From positions 1-13,279 of the forward strand of contig JAABRJ010000371.1 of the NCBI GenBank assembly GCA_011390985.1: a stretch of 13,279 nt of DNA, written 5' to 3'. Below, piece after piece: positions 6,394-13,279 of the stretch. Each line of letters begins with the position of its first letter. The first letter of the stretch is position 1. Made by a program: the position numbers and the translations under genes. This DNA is from Desulfobacteraceae bacterium (GTDB taxonomy: Bacteria; Desulfobacterota; Desulfobacteria; Desulfobacterales; JAABRJ01). The notes under the pieces are model-generated. The model was not told the origin of the DNA. It ran no database searches and worked only from the letters and a program-made list of their open reading frames with translations.

Positions 6394-7180
6394 CGACTTC
6401 CTCTCCGAGATAGGCCTTGATCACCGCCGGATTGCGCTTGATCTCCTCCGGCCGGCCTTCGGCGATCTTCTTGCCGTAGTCCACCACGTAGATCCGATCC
6501 GAAAGGCTCATCACCAGTTTCATGTCGTGCTCGATGAGAAAAATCGTGATCCCCGCCTCTTCCCGGATGCCGATGATCAGTTCGTTGAGTTCATCGGTTT
6601 CCTGGGGGTTCATGCCTGCGGCGGGTTCATCCAGCAGCAGCAGAAACGGGTCGGTGGCCATGGCCCGCGCGATCTCCAGGCGGCGCTGGGCGCCGTAGGG
6701 CAGGTTTTTGGCGTACTCATTGACGTAGCGGGCCAGGCCGATCTTTTTGAGCACATCGTAGCTGTCCTGAACGATGCGTTTTTCCTCCTCACGGGTGGCG
6801 CGGTTGCGCACGATCGCACCGCTGATGCCCGCCGATGTGCGGCAGTGCCGGCCGATCATGATATTTTCGAGCACGGTCATGCTGCCGAAAAGGCGGATGT
6901 TCTGAAAGGTCCGCGCCAGCCCGTTCTCGGTCACCTGGTTGGGCTTGAGGCCATTGAGGCGGCGCGCCTCCCCGGTTTTGGGGGAGCGCGCCAGCATCTC
7001 GCCTCCGCTGGGTTTGTAGATGCCCGTCAGGCAGTTGAAAACCGTGGTCTTGCCGGCCCCGTTGGGCCCGATCAGGGCGACGATCTCACCCTGGCCGATG
7101 TGCAGGTCCAATGTGTCGATGGCTCTCAAGCCGCCGAAATCCATGCACAGATTACGAATCTCCAGAATCGGCTGCATCAC
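6386..7180 (-). CDS. livG: Branched-chain amino acid ABC transporter ATP-binding protein LivG
   Basis: This is the second ATPase of the amino-acid importer, 264 residues, pairing with LivF under the LivH/LivM permease. Seen: Walker A GPNGAGKT (38-45), Q-loop ARTFQNIRLFGSMTVLENIM (89-108), the LivG-type signature LPYGAQRRLEIARAMA (160-175), Walker B FLLLLDEPAAGMNP (179-192) and the H-switch His218 in LIEHDMKLVM. LivG proteins have the loop insert between Q-loop and signature seen here, making them longer than LivF. Two adjacent start codons exist, GTG at 7180 and ATG at 7177 (GTGATG), both overlapping the livM stop. The GGGAG upstream suits either. The GTG start is listed; the ATG would shorten the product by one residue. 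Confidence 0.96.
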   Translation of the reverse strand: MMQPILEIRNLCMDFGGLRAIDTLDLHIGQGEIVALIGPNGAGKTTVFNCLTGIYKPSGGEMLARSPKTGEARRLNGLKPNQVTENGLARTFQNIRLFGSMTVLENIMIGRHCRTSAGISGAIVRNRATREEEKRIVQDSYDVLKKIGLARYVNEYAKNLPYGAQRRLEIARAMATDPFLLLLDEPAAGMNPQETDELNELIIGIREEAGITIFLIEHDMKLVMSLSDRIYVVDYGKKIAEGRPEEIKRNPAVIKAYLGEEVDA

Positions 7181-8412
7181 GATAGGCTCCCGTCCTTGCT
7201 GAGGCCTTCCTTGAACAGGTAGGTGCGGCGGACCTCGCTGAGGATCCCGCCCGGTCGGAAGACCATCATCACCACCAGCACCACCCCGAAAATCAGCATG
7301 CGATACTCCGAGAAGGCCCGCAGGTATTCGGGCAGCAGGATCAGCACGAGCGCCCCCAGGATGACGCCCAGAATGGAGCCCATCCCGCCCAGCACGACAA
7401 TGCAGAGGATCACGATCGACTCCCAGAGCGTAAAGCTGGCAGGGTTGATAAAGGTAGTTTTGGCGGCGAACACCACCCCGGCCATCCCCGCCCAGGCGGA
7501 CCCCATGACAAACGCCGACAACTTGGTCCGGGCGATGTCGATCCCCATGGCCTGGCAGGCCACCTCGTCCTCGCGCAAGGCGATCCAGGCGCGGCCGATG
7601 CGGGAATCTTTCAGCCGGTTGGTGACGAAAACGGTCAGCAGGACCATCGCCAGCATCAGAAAGTAAATGAAGACCGCGGACTGCTCGAGGGAAAAATCGA
7701 ACCAGAAAAATTTCGGACGCGGGATATTGGCGATGCCGCTGGGGCCGTAGGAAAAGTCATTCCAGTTTTCGAGCACCAGGCGGATGATTTCACCGAAGCC
7801 GAGGGTCACGATCGCCAGGTAATCGCCCCGCAGACGCAGCACCGGAAACCCCAGGATGACCGCAAAGACGCTGCCCAGCGCGGCGCCGATGGGCAGCGCC
7901 AGCCAGAAGGACACCCCGAAGTGGAGGTTGAGCAGGGCATAGGTGTAGGCGCCCACCGCGTAGAAGGCGGCATACCCCAGATGCAGCAGCCCGGCGACGC
8001 CCACCACGACGTTGAGCCCGAGCCCCGTGACGACGTAGATCAGGGCCGTGGTCATGATGTTGACCTGGTACATGCTGAACAGGTAGGGGAACACCAGCAC
8101 GAACAAGCCGAGGACCACCAGGGCCGGCATGGCAAAGCGCCGATCGTGGATCAAGCGCTGAAAAGCCGGCACGGCCTCGGGCTCGTCGGTTTCCACCGGC
8201 GCGGCCGGGCGGCGGCCGCCCTGCTTGCGTCGCAGGAAATAGCGCCAGAGAAAGGAGAAGACGAACCCCCCGACCGCAACATAGAGCAGCCGTTCCCAGT
8301 GCCACTCGACGGTCTTCTGGATCGTATTGACCTTGATCACCATGATCGGAAAGGTCAAAAACATGAACCAGGCTGCGGCGAGCAGTGATTTTTTTATTTC
8401 CCCGAGGGTCAT
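7177..8412 (-). CDS. livM: Branched-chain amino acid ABC transporter permease LivM (long form)
   Basis: This inner-membrane permease forms a heterodimer with LivH. At 411 residues it is the long LivM form: an N-terminal extension with two hydrophobic segments and a basic linker (RRKQGGRRP) precedes the conserved core. The extension resembles the N-terminal domain of E. coli LivM. The core shows GLGLNVVVGVAGLLHLGYAAFYAVGAY, FPVLRLRGDYLAIVTLGFGEIIRLV, the ATPase-contacting stretch GIDIARTKLSAFVMGSAWAGMAG, and FRPGGILSE near the end. I chose ATG at 8412, with AGGA ten bases upstream. A TTG at 8421 in frame would add three residues but sits almost on the Shine-Dalgarno sequence. A 72-base gap separates it from livH, and its stop overlaps the livG start. 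Confidence 0.94.
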   Translation of the reverse strand: MTLGEIKKSLLAAAWFMFLTFPIMVIKVNTIQKTVEWHWERLLYVAVGGFVFSFLWRYFLRRKQGGRRPAAPVETDEPEAVPAFQRLIHDRRFAMPALVVLGLFVLVFPYLFSMYQVNIMTTALIYVVTGLGLNVVVGVAGLLHLGYAAFYAVGAYTYALLNLHFGVSFWLALPIGAALGSVFAVILGFPVLRLRGDYLAIVTLGFGEIIRLVLENWNDFSYGPSGIANIPRPKFFWFDFSLEQSAVFIYFLMLAMVLLTVFVTNRLKDSRIGRAWIALREDEVACQAMGIDIARTKLSAFVMGSAWAGMAGVVFAAKTTFINPASFTLWESIVILCIVVLGGMGSILGVILGALVLILLPEYLRAFSEYRMLIFGVVLVVMMVFRPGGILSEVRRTYLFKEGLSKDGSLS

Positions 8413-8484
8413 GGATGCCAAGTCCTGTGGAAAACGTTAGCGCAAAAAAGGCGGATGGCCCGGCGGCGACGGCCGCAAAACCCG

Positions 8485-9387
8485 TCAGACCTTCTGGACA
8501 CCGGAGCGGCCGAGGAGCCCGGACGGCCGGAAAATCAGAATGATCACGAGGATAACGAAGGCGCAGACATCCTCGTAGTCGCTGGAGACGTAGCCGGTGA
8601 AAAAAGCTTCGGTCCAGCCCAGCACGAGGCTGCCGAGCACCGCCCCCGGAAGGCTCCCGATGCCGCCCAGAACAGCGGCCACAAAGGCTTTGATCCCTGC
8701 GATAAAGCCGATGAAAAAGTTGATCTGACCGACATGCGAGGCGATCAGCACCCCGCCGATGGCCGCCGTGGCCGAACCGATGATGAAGGTGATGCTGATA
8801 ATCCGATTGACGTCAATGCCCACCAGCATCGCCATGTGGCGGTCCTGGGCGGTGGCCCGCATGGCTTTTCCGACCCGGGTGAATTTGATCAGGAAGGTCA
8901 AGAGCGCCATGACCACCCCGGTGGTGGTGTAAATCAGGAAGTCGGTGGTGCCGAAAAGATTGGAGACCGGATCCAGAAAGGCGAAATCGGAGATCAGGCT
9001 GGGGAAGGGCAGAAAGTCGGAGGTCTGGGCCAGCAGCACGTAATTCTGGAGGAACAGGGAGGCGCCGATGGCGCTGATCAGGGCCGAAAGACGCGGCGCA
9101 TCGCGCAGCGGCTTGTAGGCGATGCGCTCCATGGTCCAGCCGTAAGCGGCCGAGTAGAAAATCGCCAGCACGGCGGCTATCAGGATGATCGCCAGATGCG
9201 GCCAGCCGTAATAGGTCAGCACGCCCGTGACGATCAGGGCCGTAAACGCCCCGATCATGTAGATTTCACCATGGGCGAAATTGATCAACTGGATGATACC
9301 GTAGACCATGGTGTAGCCCAGCGCAATCAGGGCATAGATGCTGCCCCGGGTCAGCCCGCTGAAAAAAAGCTCGATGAAGTATTCCAT
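8485..9387 (-). CDS. livH: Branched-chain amino acid ABC transporter permease LivH
   Basis: This 300-residue inner-membrane permease is the partner of LivM. The N-terminus FFSGLTRGSIYALIALGYTM followed by VYGIIQLINFAHGEIYMIGAF (residues 8-48) is the classic LivH opening. Further on, NRIISITFIIGSATAAIGG and GIKAFVAAVLGGIGSLPGAV form the EAA-like loop contacting the ATPases, and the protein ends in a typical FRPSGLLG element. The frame is open to 9516, but those 43 extra residues have no family resemblance and lie across the livK-livH spacer, so I placed the start at the ATG at 9387. The Shine-Dalgarno there is weak (CGGAC), suggesting lower permease synthesis than binding protein. Confidence 0.95.
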   Translation of the reverse strand: MEYFIELFFSGLTRGSIYALIALGYTMVYGIIQLINFAHGEIYMIGAFTALIVTGVLTYYGWPHLAIILIAAVLAIFYSAAYGWTMERIAYKPLRDAPRLSALISAIGASLFLQNYVLLAQTSDFLPFPSLISDFAFLDPVSNLFGTTDFLIYTTTGVVMALLTFLIKFTRVGKAMRATAQDRHMAMLVGIDVNRIISITFIIGSATAAIGGVLIASHVGQINFFIGFIAGIKAFVAAVLGGIGSLPGAVLGSLVLGWTEAFFTGYVSSDYEDVCAFVILVIILIFRPSGLLGRSGVQKV

Positions 9388-9520
9388 TCTGGTATGTCCG
9401 ATGCTGGCTTGGCCGGTGAAAAGGTGGCCGTCCGCGCTTCTTCCAGCTGAAGGGCTGATCCGGGCGGCGCCCGCATCAGGCGAGATCTTTTGAAAGAAAC
9501 CTGGACCGAGGCGCAAGACT

Positions 9521-9553
9521 GCAGGGGAAGGGACATTGGCGCCCCTCCCCTGC
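9521..9553 (-). promoter_or_regulatory. Hairpin between livK and livH
   Basis: Positions 9521-9532 (GCAGGGGAAGGG) pair with 9542-9553 (CCCCTCCCCTGC): twelve positions with a single A-C mismatch and a nine-base loop. It begins about 20 bases past the livK stop on the minus strand. No T-run follows (AGTCTTGCGC), so it is not a canonical terminator. A likely role, by analogy with intercistronic stems after other binding-protein genes, is stabilising livK mRNA or partly attenuating the downstream permease genes. Confidence 0.5.
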
Positions 9554-9572
9554 AGCAGGCAAGCGGTGAAAA

Positions 9573-10700
9573 TTACTGAATGGTCGTGAAAACCCCGTTT
9601 TTGACCTGGTAGACCGAGAACCCGATGCCGATCGCATCGCCGTTCTGGTCGAAGCTGATACTGCCGACCGGGGTGTCGACATACTCCGATCGCAGCGCTT
9701 TGGTGACGGCATCGAAGTCGGTGCTGCCAGCTTTTTCAATGGCGTTCAGGAGGGCCAGCGTGGCCGAGTAGGCCTCGGGGAAAAAGACACCCGGATCTTC
9801 GCCGAAAGCGTCCTGGTGGGCTTTCTTGGCGGCGATGAAGAGCGGGTTTTTCGTATTGTCGCGGGGGCCGGTGGCGAAAACGCCTTCGGCAAATTCGCCT
9901 GCGACCTTGATAAAGGTTTCGTCCTTGATGCCGTCAGCACCCATGAAGGGGGTGTCCATTTTTTTCTTGCGCATCAGCGTCACGATCTTGGAGGCTTCGG
10001 GGTGGTAGGCGCCCCACACCACCAGGTCCACGTTCTCGCGTTTGATCTTCTGGACGATGGCCGAATAATCCACCGCACCCGGCGTCACGCCCTCGAACAG
10101 CACGACTTCAATCCCGGCCTCTTCAAAAAACTGCTTGGCCAGGGTCGACTGCCCTTTGCCATAGTCGCCCTTGTCGTGCAGGCAGGCCACGCGCTTGACC
10201 TTGAGAACGTCCCTGGCAAAACTGACCTGGAGCCTGGCCTGGAGGTCATCGTAGGCGATGGTGCGGAAAAAGTTGGGGTAATCGCCGCTCAGGGTCAGTT
10301 CGGTGTTGGTGGCGGAGGGCGACATGACCGGGATGCTTGCAGACGCGTAGATGTTCAGCGCCGCCTTGGTGGCCCCGCTGCAGATGTGGCCGAGCACGAC
10401 GTTGACCCCGTCGGAGACCAGCTTGGTGGCGACGTTGGTCGCCAGCTCCGGCTTGCAGGCGTCATCGCCCAGCAGCAGCTCGATTTTTTTGCCCAGGATC
10501 CCGCCCTTGGCATTGATATCTTTGGTGACCAGTTCGGCCGCCCGAATCGAAGGAATACCGTAGGACGCCAAGTCACCGGAATGGGCACCGGCCACCCCCA
10601 GCTTGATGGTGTCCTGGGCCAACCCGACACCCGAGAACGCAAAAACCGCCACGCAAACCAAAATGGCGGCCAAACACCGCTTGCTTGCATATCTCTTCAT
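9573..10700 (-). CDS. livK: Branched-chain amino acid ABC transporter periplasmic binding protein (LivK/LivJ-like)
   Basis: This secreted binding protein of 375 residues is the ligand-capturing subunit of the liv importer. A clear signal peptide is present: KRYASKR, a hydrophobic core LAAILVCVAVFAF, and cleavage after GLA at about residue 28. The mature protein opens DTIKLGVAGAHSGDLASYG, typical of LivJ/LivK. ICSGATKAALNIYASASIPVM and the FFRTIAYDDLQA element match the Peripla_BP_6 fold, and DYSAIVQKIKRENVDLVVWG is the characteristic second-lobe strand. The ATG at 10700 has an excellent Shine-Dalgarno (GGAAGGAG, eight bases away). An in-frame start at 10796 would put extra residues before the signal peptide and is rejected. 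Leu/Ile/Val is the default ligand, but relatives bind other amino acids, amides or aromatics. Confidence 0.95.
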   Translation of the reverse strand: MKRYASKRCLAAILVCVAVFAFSGVGLAQDTIKLGVAGAHSGDLASYGIPSIRAAELVTKDINAKGGILGKKIELLLGDDACKPELATNVATKLVSDGVNVVLGHICSGATKAALNIYASASIPVMSPSATNTELTLSGDYPNFFRTIAYDDLQARLQVSFARDVLKVKRVACLHDKGDYGKGQSTLAKQFFEEAGIEVVLFEGVTPGAVDYSAIVQKIKRENVDLVVWGAYHPEASKIVTLMRKKKMDTPFMGADGIKDETFIKVAGEFAEGVFATGPRDNTKNPLFIAAKKAHQDAFGEDPGVFFPEAYSATLALLNAIEKAGSTDFDAVTKALRSEYVDTPVGSISFDQNGDAIGIGFSVYQVKNGVFTTIQ

Positions 10701-10767
10701 CTTTTTCTCTCCTTCCCGCAGGTTAATGAATGCAACCAAAGAAAGACCCGCCGACAAAACTCGGATT

Positions 10768-10796
10768 TTTATAATAATTCTGGATATCCTCGTCAA
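10768..10796 (-). promoter_or_regulatory. Sigma70-type promoter of the liv operon
   Basis: On the minus strand TTGACG (10796-10791) is followed after exactly 17 bases by TATAAA (10773-10768), a near-consensus housekeeping promoter. A second TTGAC repeat overlaps the -35 box (TTGACTTGACG). A palindrome, GGATATCC, lies in the spacer at 10782-10789. Transcription would begin near 10761, giving a leader of about 60 bases before livK. No attenuator peptide or T-box is evident in that leader. Confidence 0.65.
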
Positions 10797-10830
10797 GTCA
10801 AAAGAATTTGAGGCCCCCCATAAAAACCCC

Positions 10831-10857
10831 TTGCCGTTTTTACATTATCTTTATAAT
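10831..10857 (+). promoter_or_regulatory. Candidate nadK promoter
   Basis: A perfect TATAAT (10852-10857) follows TTGCCG (10831-10836) with a short 15-base spacer, inside the AT-rich part of the divergent livK-nadK region. It would give a leader of roughly 105 bases before the nadK TTG. The -10 box is convincing and the -35 box is not. Confidence 0.42.
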
Positions 10858-10970
10858 TAAAACCGTTATTCCCGAATTCATCAGCGCCTGCGCCGCTGCC
10901 CATTTGCCCACGGGCGGGCACAGCGATTTTCAGCCCGAAAATAGCAGCCCACAACAGGAAGGCGGTACGG

Positions 10971-11831
10971 TTGACGAAGCGGATCGGTTTGGTGGTCAAA
11001 AATGACCCGGAGGCCAGCAGGAAGGCGGATACCTTCGAGGAGTGGCTCAAATGCCGGGGGTGCACGGTGGTCCGCAAGGAAAGCACCCTGCCAATCAACC
11101 GGCGAATTTCGGAAGGTGCCGCGCCCCCGGCGCCGGCGGACCTTTTCTGCGTTTTTGTGCTGGGCGGTGACGGCACCTTTCTAAGCGCCGTGCGGTGGAT
11201 CGGGGATCAGCCCATCCCGATTCTGGGGGTAAAACTGGGAGAGGTCGGTTTTCTGGCCGAAATAACCGAGGACGACCTGTTCAACGCGGCCGAACGGATT
11301 CTCGCGGAGCCGTTTTCAACCCAGTCGCGCATGCGCCTGCTGGTGCGCGTGCTGCGGCAGGGCCGAGAAGTGGTTCGCGAAACGGTCCTGAACGACATCG
11401 TGATCAACAAGGGCGCCCTGGCGCGCCTGGCCAACATCCGGACCTCGATCGACGACCATTACCTGACCACCTTCCGCGCCGACGGTCTGATCATCTCGAC
11501 CCCCACCGGCTCCACCGCCTATTCCCTGGCGGCGGGCGGACCGGTGGTCCACCCGGCGGTCCCCGGCATCCTGATCACGCCGATCTGCCCCTTCACCCTC
11601 ACCAACCGGCCGGTCATCGTCCCTGAAGACGTCTGCATCAAGCTTCAGCTGGACACCGACTCGACGGACATCATGCTGACCTTTGACGGCCAGGCCGGGC
11701 TCGACATCACCGGCGACGACACGATTATCGTCACCAAGGGGTGCCACCCGGTCCGCATGATCACCCTGCCCGGGCAGGACTACTTCGATATTCTAAAGGC
11801 CAAGCTGCGCTGGAGCGGCGGCCGGGTCTGA
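10971..11831 (+). CDS. nadK: NAD kinase
   Basis: This 286-residue cytoplasmic enzyme phosphorylates NAD to NADP, the cell's only route to NADP(H). Motifs: VLGGDGTFL (63-71), with the catalytic-loop GGDGT, GVKLGEVGFLAEI (86-98), NDIVINKG (141-148), and the diagnostic glycine-rich ADGLIISTPTGSTAYSLAAG (170-189). PICPFTLTNRP carries Phe where many bacterial NAD kinases have His, and Lys88 stands where Asn is common (GVNLG). Both are probably tolerated. The start is TTG at 10971, preceded by AGGAAGG eight bases upstream, and gives the expected N-terminal strand KRIGLVVK. It is divergent from livK and converges on ahcY with a six-base gap. Confidence 0.95.
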   Translation: MTKRIGLVVKNDPEASRKADTFEEWLKCRGCTVVRKESTLPINRRISEGAAPPAPADLFCVFVLGGDGTFLSAVRWIGDQPIPILGVKLGEVGFLAEITEDDLFNAAERILAEPFSTQSRMRLLVRVLRQGREVVRETVLNDIVINKGALARLANIRTSIDDHYLTTFRADGLIISTPTGSTAYSLAAGGPVVHPAVPGILITPICPFTLTNRPVIVPEDVCIKLQLDTDSTDIMLTFDGQAGLDITGDDTIIVTKGCHPVRMITLPGQDYFDILKAKLRWSGGRV

Positions 11832-11837
11832 ACAGAT

Positions 11838-13279
11838 TTAATAGCGGTAATAATCGGGTTTAAAGGGGCCGTCCACCGGAACCCCCAGATAATCGGCCTG
11901 CTCCCGGGACAGCCGGGTCAACCGGACCCCGATCCGCTCGAGATGCAGGCGCGCCACTTCTTCGTCGAGCTTCTTGGGCAGCGTGTAGACCCGCTTTTCA
12001 AGGTCCTTGGAGGCCAGCTCGATCTGCGCCAGGCACTGGTTGGTAAAGCTGTTGCTCATGACAAAACTGGGGTGCCCGGTGGCGCAGCCCAGGTTGACCA
12101 GCCGACCCTCGGCCAGCACGATGATGGAACGCCCGGAGGCCAGGATCCAGCGATCCACCTGGGGTTTGATCGGGGTCTTGCGGCACGCGCTGTTTTTGTA
12201 CAGGTAGCTCATCTCGATTTCATTGTCGAAATGCCCGATGTTGCAGACGATGGCCTCGTCCTTCATCGCCTCCATGTGGGCGCCGGTGATCACGTTGATG
12301 CAGCCGGTGGCCGTGACAAAGATATCGCCCCTCCCGACGGCGTCTTCCATGGGCACGACCTCGATGCCTTCCATGGCGGCCTGCAGGGCGCAGATGGGGT
12401 CGACCTCGGTCACGAGCACCCGGGCGCCGAAACCCCGCATGGACTGGGCACAGCCCTTGCCGACATCGCCGTAGCCGCAGACGACCACCACCTTGCCGGC
12501 GATCATCACGTCGGTGGCGCGCTTGAGGCCGTCGGCCAGGGATTCCCGACACCCGTAGAGGTTGTCGAACTTGGATTTGGTCACGGCGTCGTTGACGTTG
12601 ATCGCCGGAAAGAGCAGGGCCTTCTGATTGGCCAGGTGGTAGAGGCGATGGACGCCGGTGGTGGTTTCCTCGGAGACGCCGCGGATCCGGGCGGCCACCC
12701 GCGTCCAGCGGCCGGGGTCCTGGGCATGGCTGACGGCCAGACGGGCCATCAGGCATTGCATGTCCTCGCTGTCGTATCTCTTTTCCAGCAGGCCGGGGTC
12801 CTTTTCGACCGCCACCCCCTGGTGGACGTAGAGAGTGGCATCCCCGCCGTCGTCCACGATCAGATCCGGACCGCTGCCGTCCGGCCAGGTGAGGGCCTGC
12901 TCCGTGCACCACCAGAACTCCTCCAGGCTCTCGCCCTTCCAGGCGAACACCGCCGCAGCCCCGGCGTGCGCAATGGCGGCGGCGGCGTGATCCTGGGTGG
13001 AGAAGATGTTGCAGGTCGCCCAGCGGATATCGGCCCCCAACACTTTGAGGGTTTCAATCAGCATGGCCGTCTGGATGGTCATGTGCAGACTGCCCATGAT
13101 TTTCAGACCGGCCAGGGGCTGTTGCGCGCCGTATTTTTCGCGCACGGCCATCAGCCCCGGCATCTCCTTTTCAGACAGTTTCATTTCCCGCGCCCCCAGC
13201 TCGGCCAGAGACAGATCGGCCACCTTGTAAGGCAGGCTGAGATCAAGCGCCAGGATCGTGTCATGGGGTATATCGGCAG
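11838..13279 (-). CDS. ahcY: S-adenosylhomocysteine hydrolase (start lies beyond right window edge)
   Basis: This enzyme splits S-adenosylhomocysteine reversibly into adenosine and homocysteine, clearing the product of SAM methyltransferases such as CbiL. Seen, numbered from the codon at 13223: STQDHAAAA (75-83), DDGGDAT (124-130), GVSEETTTGVHRL (182-194), VTKSKFDNLYGCRESL (214-229) with catalytic Lys216, Asp220, Asn221 and Cys225, NAD-binding GYGDVGKG (250-257), HPSFVMSNSFTNQ, and the conserved C-terminus KPDYYRY. A roughly 40-residue insert after DDGGDAT (about 136-175) marks the long bacterial form. A GTG at 13223 could be called the start. However, the frame stays open upstream and encodes LALDLSLPYK directly before VADLSLAELG, which matches the family N-terminus. 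The gene is therefore partial here and starts outside the window. Confidence 0.95.
   Translation of the reverse strand, partial: ADIPHDTILALDLSLPYKVADLSLAELGAREMKLSEKEMPGLMAVREKYGAQQPLAGLKIMGSLHMTIQTAMLIETLKVLGADIRWATCNIFSTQDHAAAAIAHAGAAAVFAWKGESLEEFWWCTEQALTWPDGSGPDLIVDDGGDATLYVHQGVAVEKDPGLLEKRYDSEDMQCLMARLAVSHAQDPGRWTRVAARIRGVSEETTTGVHRLYHLANQKALLFPAINVNDAVTKSKFDNLYGCRESLADGLKRATDVMIAGKVVVVCGYGDVGKGCAQSMRGFGARVLVTEVDPICALQAAMEGIEVVPMEDAVGRGDIFVTATGCINVITGAHMEAMKDEAIVCNIGHFDNEIEMSYLYKNSACRKTPIKPQVDRWILASGRSIIVLAEGRLVNLGCATGHPSFVMSNSFTNQCLAQIELASKDLEKRVYTLPKKLDEEVARLHLERIGVRLTRLSREQADYLGVPVDGPFKPDYYRY

Noticed and set aside
8455..9450. Long + strand open frame of 331 codons opposite livH
   Set aside because: It is antisense to livH, its composition is dominated by G, D, Q, R and H, and no domain is recognisable.
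9388..9516. LivH N-terminal extension of 43 residues
   Set aside because: The extension has no similarity to LivH and crosses the intercistronic spacer. The ATG at 9387 gives the classic N-terminus.
9816..10811. Long + strand open frame of 331 codons opposite livK
   Set aside because: It is antisense to a clear livK gene, has low-complexity G/D/H/Q-rich composition with no family motif, and is typical of GC-rich antisense shadowing.
10897..10920. Small inverted repeat (TGCCC...GGGCA) in the nadK leader
   Set aside because: The stem is only five bases, its inner part would need a very tight loop, and no T-run or known leader motif accompanies it.

Overview
The window reads as a GC-rich bacterial chromosome segment, most likely from an anaerobic Desulfobacterota (sulfate-reducer-like) organism. 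The reasons are a CbiK-type (anaerobic) cobaltochelatase beside a CbiL-type C20 methyltransferase, an arrangement I recall from Desulfovibrio vulgaris, and the overall protein style. The taxonomic call is inference. Coding density is high. I see no rRNA, tRNA, CRISPR array, insertion sequence or phage gene, and no gene-free stretch longer than about 270 bases.

Region 1 (1-5166, + strand) is a tetrapyrrole/metal cluster in one direction. It holds the C-terminal part of CbiK (cut by the left edge), a FecCD/BtuC-type permease, its ATPase and its periplasmic binding protein (both junctions are ATGA overlaps). Cobalt-factor-II/precorrin-2 C20-methyltransferase (CbiL) follows, then a poorly characterised membrane protein with nucleoside-recognition (Gate) features, whose start overlaps cbiL by 17 bases. 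The genes look like one operon that loads metal into a sirohydrochlorin-type ring, moves a metal chelate or corrinoid/heme across the inner membrane, and starts the corrin branch. The exact transported substrate cannot be read from the sequence.

Region 2 (5182-10796, - strand) is a branched-chain (hydrophobic) amino-acid ABC transporter operon. It is transcribed right to left as livK, livH, livM, livG, livF, and ends with a small DMT/YdcZ-type membrane protein 54 bases after livF. A good sigma70-type promoter (TTGACG-17-TATAAA on the minus strand) precedes livK. A stable hairpin separates livK from livH and may set the binding-protein:permease ratio.

Region 3 (10801-13279): an AT-rich divergent intergenic region separates livK from NAD kinase (nadK, + strand, TTG start). 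nadK converges, with only 6 bases between stops, on S-adenosylhomocysteine hydrolase (ahcY, - strand). The ahcY reading frame stays open and conserved to the right edge, so its true start lies outside the window.

Most of the window is recognisable core metabolism and transport. The least described parts are the Gate-type membrane protein in the cobalamin cluster and the question of what the chelatase-linked ABC transporter carries.
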